Positions 44,487 through 52,710 of a stretch of DNA of 64,000 nt are shown here, piece by piece. Within the stretch, counting starts at the first letter, position 1. Every line of letters begins with the position of its first letter. Under the pieces are notes generated by a model. The model searched no databases, was not told where the DNA came from, and was given only the letters and a program-made list of their open reading frames with translations. Source of the DNA: Tropicimonas marinistellae (lineage in GTDB: Bacteria; Pseudomonadota; Alphaproteobacteria; Rhodobacterales; Rhodobacteraceae); NCBI RefSeq assembly GCF_001509585.1, contig NZ_LNCI01000004.1:1-64000 (forward strand), given 5' to 3'. The position numbers and the translations under genes were made by a program.

Positions 44487-45392
44487 TCACAGTAGTCCGA
44501 CAGCGCGGCATTCAGCCGCCGTGACGAGATCATCCGCGATCAAACGTCTCGCGGCGGCGGCAGTAACTCCTGACAAGAGGTAGTGTTTGCGCTGCTTTAT
44601 TGCCTCAACTGTCATTGCATTAGAGGCGGTTCGGTTGGTTTCGTTGCTCATTTCGTGGCTAGATTTCTCGCTTTTTAAGATCGAATTTACGTATGCCACC
44701 GCGTCTGTTGCGCCTGCCTTTTCCGCCTTGTCTAACGCTGCGAACACGGATTGATCACCGTAGTCGCTTCGCCATTTTCCGATTACTGATCTTGCCTGCC
44801 GATCCGTGAGGCCCTGCGCGAGGAGAATCTCCACGCCGCTTTCGAAGAGAAGCTTTCGCAGGTTGACGGGGGGGGTGTCCTCTCGAAGAGAGGAAAGGTT
44901 TGGTAGTTGGAAAGGAGCTCTCCGCGGACAGTCCCCGGATGGATCTACGGAACTAACCGTGGTTGCAGGCGTACTTATATTTTTCAATGCCTTAGCGGGT
45001 TTCTCACTTCGTTTTCGATCAGATTGCCGTTTTACGTGCTGTTCGACGAAACGCGCCTCTTTTCGCAAGTTTTCGGAGGTAAGCCGACCATCAACTTCCG
45101 AGAAGAGCGGCAGGACGGCCGGTCCAATACGGGAATTCCACAAGCGCAAAGAAACGCGAGCGACCTTTGCGAGGCGGCGCGGATCGTTGGGCAAGTCGCA
45201 TCCCTCGCGCGACCACATTGCGAAATTTAGCAAAACAAGGGCGCCAACCTCGTCTGCGGCGAGGAGTTGAGTATCGCGCAAGAACGAGTCGATCCATATC
45301 GGACGGGGGCGCCTGGTTCGCGCAAGCTTTGCATTGAATTCACCGTCGTCGTGCATTTCTACGAGTGCTCGACTTTGCGGCTCTCGAGCCAA
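44487..45392 (-). CDS. DUF1376 replication-type protein
   Basis: A 301-residue protein with an N-terminal DUF1376 domain (WIDSFLRDTQLLAADEVGAL and FAMWSREGCDLPNDPRRLAK), found in YdaU-like phage replication-initiation proteins, a basic linker, and a C-terminal helical part (LFESGVEILLAQGLTDRQAR). It probably initiates or directs element replication. It overlaps the AlpA gene by 34 bases. GC content in the middle is lower than the genome around it, as is usual for acquired phage DNA. Confidence 0.82.
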   Translation of the reverse strand: MAREPQSRALVEMHDDGEFNAKLARTRRPRPIWIDSFLRDTQLLAADEVGALVLLNFAMWSREGCDLPNDPRRLAKVARVSLRLWNSRIGPAVLPLFSEVDGRLTSENLRKEARFVEQHVKRQSDRKRSEKPAKALKNISTPATTVSSVDPSGDCPRRAPFQLPNLSSLREDTPPVNLRKLLFESGVEILLAQGLTDRQARSVIGKWRSDYGDQSVFAALDKAEKAGATDAVAYVNSILKSEKSSHEMSNETNRTASNAMTVEAIKQRKHYLLSGVTAAAARRLIADDLVTAAECRAVGLL

Positions 45393-45568
45393 GTTCTCAT
45401 GTCAATTTCACGCCAACCAACCGCGCGGCGACCAATCCGCACTGGGCGGGGAAACTCGTCGCGCGCCATCATCGCGTAGATTGTCGAGCGGGACAGGCCG
45501 GTAATTTCCTCGATCGCTGTCCGGCGAAAAATCCTACCGAGGCCGTCCCAGGTAGTGTTTCCTTCCAA
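45359..45568 (-). CDS. alpA: AlpA-family excisionase/regulator
   Basis: A 69-residue MerR-like winged-helix protein: RTAIEEITGLSRSTIYAMMA then DEFPRPVRIGRRAVGWREID and TWLESR, the AlpA signature. AlpA proteins switch on or help excise P4-like elements and satellites. It lies between the unknown gene and the DUF1376 gene with an overlap into the latter. In PICI satellites AlpA is a marker gene for induction by helper phage. Confidence 0.9.
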   Translation of the reverse strand: MEGNTTWDGLGRIFRRTAIEEITGLSRSTIYAMMARDEFPRPVRIGRRAVGWREIDMRTWLESRKVEHS

Positions 45569-45671
45569 TGTTTTTCATCCCTTTCGTGCTTGCTCTTTCG
45601 GGCACACTCAGGAACGCAAAAAACGATGGAAGGCGCAAATCGGCAAAAATGCCAAAAAATCGAGAAAGAAG

Positions 45672-46748
45672 CTAATCGATTGTATTTATTGCTCTATTTA
45701 ATGTCCGTTGGCTGACGCTTTCGCCGAGCTCGCGCTCGACGGCGCGCAGAACAACCTTCTCTGGAATGTTGCCGTGCCCAAGCGGAAACACGCGTTTGTA
45801 GGCCGCCTGGACTCTTGGTATCATCGGCGGACGTCCCTTCCGTCGTTTTCCTGTGGTCTCAGCGCCCGACGTAACAACACCACCGATCGTAGCTTGCCCG
45901 GCGAAGGGTTCGGCTGGGCAATTTGGGGTCGGGAACAGCCCACGGAGATCGGAGAACCGAACCATGGTAGCATCGAATTCGCCGCGCGGGGATCTGAGCC
46001 GGTCCGAGTCCCAATCATGGTTGCCTGCGCGCCAGTCTTCAGGTCGGATGTCCACGAAGCGCCCGGCTGGCTGTCCTTCAACCGGATCGTGTACCAAACG
46101 CCCGATGCGCTCCGCCCTGTCGAATTCCTGCCAACCTCGGGCACTCAGTCGCCCTGCCTCCAGCGCAACAAGAAGAGCGTGACGGGCGCTCGCCAGGGGC
46201 TTGGTAAAGACCTCCTCTTGCGCGCGCGCCCATTCGTACTCCAAAACGAACGGTACGGCCTTCTCGACCGTTTCCTCGATAGCGCATTGGTGGGCGGCGT
46301 CAGAAGCGTCCCACTCGGCTTGATCGCCTGGCGGTGCCCATCCGAGGGTTTCCATGCGATCTGCACGTGCCAACCGCCGCACGTCGTCGAGGAACTCCTC
46401 CACATCCATCCCGTGCAATCCCTGCAGCGCCCGCAGGTAGCGTTGATGATCGATGTCTGTTCCAACCGCTCGAAACTCTGGCTCGGAAAACCTGTACTGA
46501 CCGACGTCCCGGGTCAGACCGAGCCAGTACGCATCCTCGCCTAACCTAATATCGATCGTTGCGATGGGGCTTGCGCCGCCGTTCCCGTCATTCGGGAGAT
46601 CCTCTCCAGCGTCGTCGTCAATCCACTCGGTTTTGCGCGGCGGAACCCGTCCCAGCGCGATCCATAACGCCGCTTCGGACAGGTAACAGAATTCTGCCGG
46701 CTCGATGGTCGCGTAGAGCGCGCCGACGTCGTCGCGTACATCAGGCAT
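45672..46748 (-). CDS. unknown element protein with C-terminal helix-turn-helix-like region
   Basis: A 358-residue acidic protein. The N-terminal 300 residues match nothing I recognise. The C-terminal ~60 residues (GRPPMIPRVQAAYKRVFPLG, then AVERELGESVSQRTLNRAI) look like a small winged helix-turn-helix of the kind found at the end of element-borne proteins. Its ATG shares the A of the integrase TGA (TGATG), so it is translated with the integrase. This unknown conserved position next to the integrase makes it the main candidate for a satellite-specific function such as interference or immunity, as inference only. Confidence 0.7.
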   Translation of the reverse strand: MPDVRDDVGALYATIEPAEFCYLSEAALWIALGRVPPRKTEWIDDDAGEDLPNDGNGGASPIATIDIRLGEDAYWLGLTRDVGQYRFSEPEFRAVGTDIDHQRYLRALQGLHGMDVEEFLDDVRRLARADRMETLGWAPPGDQAEWDASDAAHQCAIEETVEKAVPFVLEYEWARAQEEVFTKPLASARHALLVALEAGRLSARGWQEFDRAERIGRLVHDPVEGQPAGRFVDIRPEDWRAGNHDWDSDRLRSPRGEFDATMVRFSDLRGLFPTPNCPAEPFAGQATIGGVVTSGAETTGKRRKGRPPMIPRVQAAYKRVFPLGHGNIPEKVVLRAVERELGESVSQRTLNRAINTID

Positions 46749-47959
46749 CAATTCTGTCCCGTGAACTGAACCACTTCGCCGCCATTCGATTCGAGGTATG
46801 TCGACCAGGCGTGCATCATCTTGCGCCGCTTCTCGAACAGGTCGGAGCGGGCATAGGCCTGTTCGACGGCGTTGCCTGTCTTGTGGGCGAGCGCGGCTTC
46901 CGCCACCTCGCGCGGAAAGTTGGTGCGCTCCTGCACCCAGGTGCGGAATGACGTGCGGAAGCCGTGAACGTCGGCGTCAAATCCGAGCTCCTTCACCAGC
47001 TTAGACAGCGTCATGTCCGACAACGCCTTTCCTCGAATGCTCGGGAACAAGAGCCCCGTGTCGTCGCGCAGCGTCGCCGCCGCGTCCAGGATCGCCATGG
47101 CGCGTGCCGATAGGGGCACCCGGTGCGGGCGCTGCATCTTCATCCGCTCTGCCGGGATCTCCCATGTGGCCGAGACCGTGTCGATTTCCTCCCAGCGTGC
47201 CAGTCGCACCTCTCCCGAACGGCTCGCGGTCTGCACCAGGAACTCCAGCGCCAGTTTCGTCGACACCCAGGCCTTCGAGGATTGGACCGTCTCAATGCAA
47301 TCGGCCACATCCGAATAGCGTAGTGCCTTGCGGCGCTTTGGCTTCCGATCGGTGCGCGGTAAAGCGAGAGCTTGCGCGATCGACGGATTGTCGGTGCACA
47401 TGCCCTCGGCGATGCCCCACTTGAAGACGAATGAGCACCGATAGGTCAGCTTCTTGGCAACGCCCGGTGCCTTCTCTCTGGCCGCCAGAATGGCCTGCCG
47501 CACGTCGGCACTCGTGACCTCGGGCAAAGGAACTGCGCCGAACCGCGGGAAGATGTAGGTCTCCATCGAGGACAGAAACGCCGCCCGGTCTTTGGGGTTC
47601 TTCCAGGTCGGAGAAAGCTCTGCGTGGGTTTTTCTGGCAGCCTCTTCGAATGTGAGGATGGCCCGCGCTCGTCGTTTCTCGCTCAACGGATCTCCGCCGC
47701 CGCGCGCGAGACGCTTGTTCTCGATGGCCTCCTCCCGTGCGGCGGCCAGGCTGACAATTGGAGGGCTCCCCAGGCCAAGCTCGCGACGCTTGCCGCGAAT
47801 GGTGATGCGCTGAACCCAGAAACGCCCGCCTGTCGGCTTCACCAGAAGAAACAGACCCGTGCCCTTGCCGTCGTGATACTTGCCGGGTTGGGCGACATGC
47901 TTGACGAATGCGGCGGTCAGGCCCGTTCCAGATTTGTTCAGGTATCCCTCTTTCGCCAT
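46748..47959 (-). CDS. int: P4-type tyrosine-recombinase integrase
   Basis: A 403-residue integrase: N-terminal DUF4102 arm-binding domain (GKGTGLFLLVKPTGGRFW and the strand RGKRRELGLGSPP), SAM-like core-binding domain, and catalytic domain with Arg in TASRSGEVRLARW, HGFRTSFRTW (HxxR) and the Tyr in EQAYARSDLF. Such integrases usually insert in tRNA 3' ends, in line with the tRNA-fMet fragment at the other end of the element. The start after GGGGGAACGAG is preferred over one 42 bases upstream. Confidence 0.92.
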   Translation of the reverse strand: MAKEGYLNKSGTGLTAAFVKHVAQPGKYHDGKGTGLFLLVKPTGGRFWVQRITIRGKRRELGLGSPPIVSLAAAREEAIENKRLARGGGDPLSEKRRARAILTFEEAARKTHAELSPTWKNPKDRAAFLSSMETYIFPRFGAVPLPEVTSADVRQAILAAREKAPGVAKKLTYRCSFVFKWGIAEGMCTDNPSIAQALALPRTDRKPKRRKALRYSDVADCIETVQSSKAWVSTKLALEFLVQTASRSGEVRLARWEEIDTVSATWEIPAERMKMQRPHRVPLSARAMAILDAAATLRDDTGLLFPSIRGKALSDMTLSKLVKELGFDADVHGFRTSFRTWVQERTNFPREVAEAALAHKTGNAVEQAYARSDLFEKRRKMMHAWSTYLESNGGEVVQFTGQN

Positions 47960-48112
47960 CTCGTTCCCCCTAGGGATGCCGGAACGGACGGGAACACTCA
48001 TGAACGATTTGGAGCTAGATGGGAAAAAAACACATTGAATCTAAAGAAGTAGATGAACATCGCCGGAACCTCGTGTAACAACATATGGCGCTCCCAGCGC
48101 GCCAGCGATTTC

Positions 48113-48142
48113 AAAGGGTTAGGCCGCAGCGCCTAACCCTTT
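48113..48142 (+). terminator. strong hairpin terminator with T-run, plus strand
   Basis: AAAGGGTTAGGC pairs with GCCTAACCCTTT around the loop CGCAGC, followed by TTTTCTTTCTCTTT on the plus strand. All nearby genes run on the minus strand, so it has no obvious gene to terminate; it may be the leftover of a gene removed on integration. Just upstream is a second small hairpin (TGGCGC with GCGCCA, 48086-48104). Confidence 0.75.
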
Positions 48143-48305
48143 TTCTTTCTCTTTGGGGATCCACATCCTGGGGAACGAGCAGGGTAGCTTGCGGCCGACA
48201 ACATGCCGCATCCAAATTGCCGGCATCCGTATCCGCGGCCTGCGTTCAATCGGATTCGCCGGAATATCCGGACACGACACGTAGTGTATTGCTGCGATCC
48301 GGTTT

Positions 48306-48554
48306 CTACAGCTCTCGTTGGGAGGCCGTTGCGAACCATGAAACGACTGTCGCCTCAAGTCGGTCAAGATGGTCCGGCGGCATCCCCTGCGCCCGCTTGC
48401 CTATCCGATTGGCGAGCATTTCCGCGTCCTCGCCGATTATGAAATGGACGAGCGACACGCCCATGGCATAGCTCAGCTTCAGCAATGTCACAGTATTCGG
48501 GTTCTGCGATTTGCCGCTGCGTATGTCGCGAACGTCGGGAGCAACCGTGCCAGT
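48306..48554 (-). pseudogene. XRE-type repressor remnant
   Basis: After a stop at 48557-48555 the frame reads TGTVAPDVRDIRSGKSQNPN and TVTLLKLSYAMGVSLVHFIIG, the recognition half of a CI/XRE-like helix-turn-helix, then an amphipathic C-terminus to 48306. The first two helices are missing or in another frame, so this is a truncated repressor. A GTG at 48491 could start a short product, but without the DNA-reading helix it would not act as a repressor. Probably the decayed regulator of the adjacent element. Confidence 0.5.
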
Positions 48555-48805
48555 TCACCCCCCCAAAGTGAGAGAGCGGACTCGCAATGTCATCGAGATA
48601 ACGCTGCGAGTTTCTGGCAATTGCACATTCGCCCTGACCGCGCTCCGCCCCCTAGGAAGCGCTAGCTGCAACGCAAGAACTACGCCGCGACCAGAAAACC
48701 TGGAAAGTAATTGTTATTTATAGATATTTTGTGACTACCCAAAAATGATTCACCTTGTCATCGCCGACTCAATTCATATCGGCGGACAAGGATCAGGAGA
48801 TGGAC

Positions 48806-49102
48806 ATGTTGGAAGAACGCGTTTGCGCGAGTGATTTCGCAATGCGCGATGTTTCGGAGTTGCACCTGCAGGCGCAACACCTGCGCGGCCTGTTGTACGC
48901 GCTCACAGAGTTTGAGCCACATGATAGACGTCGGACGAACGTTCCCGGCTTTAGCGCTACGCTAGCTCCGACGCCGTGGTACGATCGATGGCCCGCGTGC
49001 GATGCCCCTCTTGAGAGGCTCGCCGAAATCTGGTGCGCGTTCCGATGCGTGTTCTTGATTATGGTGATGCGGCGGTTAGGCGCCGGCTGCGAGCGTTCCT
49101 GA
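48806..49102 (+). CDS. small hypothetical protein next to the element
   Basis: A possible 98-residue protein on the plus strand, starting MLEERVCASDFAMRDVSELH after a CAGGAG at correct spacing, with an A/T-rich promoter-like stretch at 48711-48735. It matches nothing I recognise, and its C-terminal part (from about residue 75) looks non-coding. It may be a truncated cargo gene of the element or a chance frame. Confidence 0.3.
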   Translation: MLEERVCASDFAMRDVSELHLQAQHLRGLLYALTEFEPHDRRRTNVPGFSATLAPTPWYDRWPACDAPLERLAEIWCAFRCVFLIMVMRRLGAGCERS

Positions 49103-49297
49103 ACGCTACGCGCGAAGTTTCCCGCATCCGGTCACGTATCAAAGGCCTCTTGTCCCGAACTGGTAGGTACGGCGTTCGCGATGAGCGCGGTCAGGATCGG
49201 GCATGCACACGTCGCGACCGTGAGCGGAGACGAGCCTCTCGTCCAGGTCCCTTCGACCGAACTGGCAAGGCGCCCCCACCTCCGGGGCGCCACTACG

Positions 49298-50965
49298 TCA
49301 CCTGGCGATGGACTGTTGCTTCAACAGGAAGGCATCGACGGCTGCCTGCGTCTCGGGGCGCAGGTTCTCGATCCCCTCGTAAGGCACGCCGCGTGCCGGG
49401 CCGGTGTCGGGATATTTCTCCTTGCGCGCCTTGTGGCGGCCGAGAATGCGGACGAATTCCTGCCCGCCCCAGGCGCCGACCTCGGTGGACACAGGGTATT
49501 TCTCATGCGTGTCTCGGAAGATGTCGTAGAAATCGGCGAGGATCGCGCTTTCCCCGGCACCCGGGAGGTTCAGCTTCAGCTGATCCTTCACGATCGCCTT
49601 GGGCGTCGCCACCGAATAGACGATTACATGATCCCGACGCCCTTTCGACTCATCGTCCATCAGGATCGCCGCCGATTGATCGACCCCATCGACAAGCCGG
49701 TCGCGCGGGATCGCATCGCTCGCACCTCCGAGGCGCGCCAGCGTCGTATACAGGTCGGAGACGTGGATGATGTTGTTCACCAGGGAATCCGCAGGGATCA
49801 TCCCCGGCCAGCGGATAAAGGCATCGACGCGGATGCCCCCCTCGGTCGTGTCGCCCTTACCTCCACGGAAGATCATCGGCGTGAAGCCCGATTGCGGGGA
49901 GTATTTGGTGAAATGCCCGTTATCGCCCATCAGGACAACAATCGTGTTGTCGGTCACGCCCAGCCTGTCCATCTCGTCGAACAGATCCCCGAGCCAGCGG
50001 TCGAGCAGCTGCATCTTGTCGACGTAGAGCCCGCCATTGGGGCTCTCGGGGCCGGTCCGGCCGGTGCGGGTATTGTGCAGGGGGATCATTGGCCAGTACT
50101 GCAGGAAGAACGGCGTCTCGCCTTCGGATAGCCGCTGCAACTCCTCCAGGGTCTTGTCCTGGAACGCCTCGTTCATCTCGTCGTATTTCGCGGTGTTCCA
50201 GCGCTCGCCCGGCTGCATTCGAATCTCGCGGATCGGGCCGCCTGCCTCCCCTTCGATCACCGTCGCCATGGCGGAAGCATCGGGGCGGAACAGGGTATCG
50301 AGCGTATAGGTCGCCTCGAAATCGGAAATCCCGACGGAGACCTGCTCGCGGATCGCGTCATCGTGGAAGATCGTCAGCTGCCCCTGCTGGTGGATGGCGT
50401 GCTGGGCATAGTCGAAGCCCTGGTTCATCGCCCAGCTCTCCGGGATGTCGCCCATATGCCATTTGCCGACATGGCTGGTGGCATAGCCCGCGGACTTGAG
50501 CACTTCGGCCAGCGTCACCTCTTCACCCGGAAGCCCGAACCCCGCAATGTCGACCGTGGTGTCGCCCATGCCGATCCGCACGGGCAGCCGTCCGGTCATC
50601 TGGGCCACCCGCGTGGGCGTGCAGGAGGGCTCGGTGTACATCCGCACCATCCGCATCGCCTCGTCAGAGAAGGCGTTGATATTGGGCGTCTCGTAGCCCC
50701 GCACCGCGTTCAACTCGGGAATGCCCATATCGCCGAAACCCAGGTCGTCGATCAGGATGCTGAGGATATTGGGCGGCTTGCCGCCATTGCCCTCCCGGAA
50801 TGTCGCGAGCATCTCGTCGACGGCCGCATCGTCCGCGGCCCATTGCTCTGCGTGCTGCGCTTCGAGGATGTAATACTCGGCATCGTGAATGATCGGCGCG
50901 TCCTGCGATTGCGACACGCTGGCCGTCATCGCGAGAATCATGGCCACGAAGGGGGGTTTCATCAT
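49298..50965 (-). CDS. periplasmic sulfatase 4 (formylglycine type)
   Basis: A 555-residue sulfatase with signal peptide (to SQSQD, residue 22), metal motif LIDDLGFGDMG (72-82), formylglycine motif TEPSCTPTRVAQM (Cys115), HVGKWHMGD and VLMGDNGHFTKY for the second metal pair. AGGAGAGAC precedes the ATG. The open frame continues upstream of 50965 but is unrelated to sulfatases. It lies 70 bases downstream of the DUF3179 gene on the same strand and continues the sulfatase theme past the mobile element. Confidence 0.92.
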   Translation of the reverse strand: MMKPPFVAMILAMTASVSQSQDAPIIHDAEYYILEAQHAEQWAADDAAVDEMLATFREGNGGKPPNILSILIDDLGFGDMGIPELNAVRGYETPNINAFSDEAMRMVRMYTEPSCTPTRVAQMTGRLPVRIGMGDTTVDIAGFGLPGEEVTLAEVLKSAGYATSHVGKWHMGDIPESWAMNQGFDYAQHAIHQQGQLTIFHDDAIREQVSVGISDFEATYTLDTLFRPDASAMATVIEGEAGGPIREIRMQPGERWNTAKYDEMNEAFQDKTLEELQRLSEGETPFFLQYWPMIPLHNTRTGRTGPESPNGGLYVDKMQLLDRWLGDLFDEMDRLGVTDNTIVVLMGDNGHFTKYSPQSGFTPMIFRGGKGDTTEGGIRVDAFIRWPGMIPADSLVNNIIHVSDLYTTLARLGGASDAIPRDRLVDGVDQSAAILMDDESKGRRDHVIVYSVATPKAIVKDQLKLNLPGAGESAILADFYDIFRDTHEKYPVSTEVGAWGGQEFVRILGRHKARKEKYPDTGPARGVPYEGIENLRPETQAAVDAFLLKQQSIAR

Positions 50966-51035
50966 CTTGGAGTCTCTCCTCGTGGTTGGCGAGCGCCGAT
51001 GCTGGGCGTGCGTTGTGGCCTCGGGGCGCGTCGGG

Positions 51036-52286
51036 TTAGGCTGCATCTTCCGCTCCGTTTGACGCAGGATCGCCCACGCGGTTGATATCCGTGTGCCGAA
51101 AGAACTCGGCCCAGACGTGCCAGAACAAGCCCGCCTTGACATCGGGCGAGCGGGCAAGCTGGTGGCCGTCGGAGGTCTTTCCGAAGAAATCGACCTCCGC
51201 CACATCCGCGCCCGTATCGTTGATCCAGACGTTGAGGCTCTCGTAGAGCGGGCTCCAGGAGACGACGAGCGCCTGCCCGCCAACCACCGCGTTGACGGTG
51301 TTGCCCTGAGCGACCACGAAATCATCGGTCCAGCAGGTCGCGTCCGAGCCGATATTGACGCCCCAGACATAGGTCTTGGTCGGCAGGCGCGGGTCCACAG
51401 GGTGTTCGAGGTTCTGCATTATCGGCTTCGCCTCGGTATGGTGCTTCTGGATCGTCGCGGTGAAGGCCAGTTCCATCGCGAAGTCGAGCAGCCTGAGGAA
51501 CGGGTTTGCGGGCGGCTTGTTGAGGAACACCGTGCCCTCGGGATAGGCCTTCTGGAACCCCCGGAAGGTCATGCGGAAAGTCGGCCAGGGCTGCATCGCG
51601 AGGCTCTGGCGTAGCGGGCAGACCGGCCCGTCGGCTGATGTGTCGGCATCCCTGGCCCGGAACCCGTAGATCTGCTGGATCGGCTCGCCGGTGTTGTTGT
51701 CCCGCAGGACGAGGTTGTTGCCGTGCTGCGCCAGCACCTCCAGTTCGATCTTCTCGCCCTCTACCTCCGGCGTCATGCCAAGCCCGAGATTGGCGATGGC
51801 ACAGAAGGTCATAACGACATTGGAACCTTCGAGCCCCTCTTCCGTCCCGGCAAGGTGCGGGCGCATGATCTGGGATTGCGGATGCGCGCGCGCCACGCCG
51901 TTCTTCTCCAGCACGATGACCTGCGTGGTCGGGCTGACAAATTCCCTTGCCTCTTCAATGCTGTAGTACCTGGCCGTGTCTTTCTGGTTGCGAAGCCCCT
52001 TGTGCACATAGACCCAGACGAAAGCGACCAGCGCGCCGGTGAGCACTGTCGCCGCCCAGAACAGCCAACCGGGGCCCGCACCGAAACCGAGATGTGCAAT
52101 CGCCGACACGAGCCACGCACCGCCCCCAATCGCGAGGAACTGGTACTCGTTGCGGATGAACCGGTCGACGTTGACCCGCTTGGTCTTCATGACCAGTTGC
52201 GGAATGTCCCCGAGGTCTCGGAAATACAGCAGGCCGATGGTCAGGGAGATCAGCAGGCCGGCATAGAACAGAAGACTTCCAATCAT
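51036..52286 (-). CDS. DUF3179 membrane protein
   Basis: A 416-residue protein. Three membrane segments occur in the first 130 residues (about 5-22, 52-70 and 78-98); a soluble DUF3179 region follows: VIVLEKNGVARAHPQSQIMR, NVVMTFCAIANLGLGMTPEV and the strands LEVLAQHGNNLVLRDNNTGE. In standard DUF3179 proteins the VTYCPLC strand contains two Cys; here only FCAIAN is seen. Function of the family is not established. Overlaps the small upstream gene by four bases, so they are co-translated. Confidence 0.82.
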   Translation of the reverse strand: MIGSLLFYAGLLISLTIGLLYFRDLGDIPQLVMKTKRVNVDRFIRNEYQFLAIGGGAWLVSAIAHLGFGAGPGWLFWAATVLTGALVAFVWVYVHKGLRNQKDTARYYSIEEAREFVSPTTQVIVLEKNGVARAHPQSQIMRPHLAGTEEGLEGSNVVMTFCAIANLGLGMTPEVEGEKIELEVLAQHGNNLVLRDNNTGEPIQQIYGFRARDADTSADGPVCPLRQSLAMQPWPTFRMTFRGFQKAYPEGTVFLNKPPANPFLRLLDFAMELAFTATIQKHHTEAKPIMQNLEHPVDPRLPTKTYVWGVNIGSDATCWTDDFVVAQGNTVNAVVGGQALVVSWSPLYESLNVWINDTGADVAEVDFFGKTSDGHQLARSPDVKAGLFWHVWAEFFRHTDINRVGDPASNGAEDAA

Positions 52287-52552
52287 GTCTCAGACCCTTT
52301 CGGTTGGCCAGTTTCGCGCGAGGGATAGGTCCTCGGCCCTTTGGAATGCACGCTGAGGTACCCCCGGATTTCCTGTTCCAGCCCCGTGAGGCTTTCGTGG
52401 ATGTCCGGCAAGATGGGGTCATCGGCGGCGCAGGGCAGCAATCCCAAAAGGGTCTCGTAATCGCGGCAGATCTCGGCAAAGACGAGGTTCTCTCCGCGCA
52501 GACGCTCGATCTCGTCGGCATGATCAAGAAACTTGCGTGTCCAGGCCTCCAT
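52283..52552 (-). CDS. small acidic protein upstream of DUF3179
   Basis: An 89-residue soluble protein rich in Glu and Leu (HADEIERLRGENLVFAEICR), probably a short coiled coil, no signal peptide. No known family. Its stop overlaps the DUF3179 ATG in ATGA, and AGAGGGAG lies before its own ATG (52552), which supports the start over one 78 bases upstream. As first gene of the DUF3179-sulfatase 4 unit it may be a regulator or accessory, undetermined. Confidence 0.65.
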   Translation of the reverse strand: MEAWTRKFLDHADEIERLRGENLVFAEICRDYETLLGLLPCAADDPILPDIHESLTGLEQEIRGYLSVHSKGPRTYPSRETGQPKGSET

Positions 52553-52710
52553 GGCTCCCTCTCCATTCGGCGCGACGCACGCCTCGTCCTGTTCGCCTTC
52601 GGGACAACTATCGGTGGAGAATTCCTGCACGTGTAGGTATCTTGGAGTATGTTACGCCGTAACATGCACTGATTTCATGGGCTTACGGTCGAGGCTATGC
52701 GGAGAAACCC

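Larger units (their letters stand above)
43607..48554 (-). mobile_element. compact phage-satellite-like element (integrase, AlpA, DUF1376, TerS)
   Basis: All genes lie on the minus strand in the order integrase, unknown protein, AlpA, DUF1376 replication protein, terminase small subunit, ending at a tRNA-fMet 3' fragment. No large terminase, portal, capsid, tail or lysis gene is present. A small element with integrase, excisionase-type regulator, replication gene and TerS is the plan of phage-inducible chromosomal islands (PICI, PICMI) and marine VEIME-type satellites, which use TerS to steer helper-phage packaging. The left end is set by the tRNA fragment; the right end is uncertain, with a repressor-like remnant to 48554 and no intact tRNA found. 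Confidence 0.7.

Noticed and set aside
49033-49770. Plus-strand frame opposite the end of sulfatase 4
   Set aside because: Arg- and Pro-rich shadow of the sulfatase coding strand.
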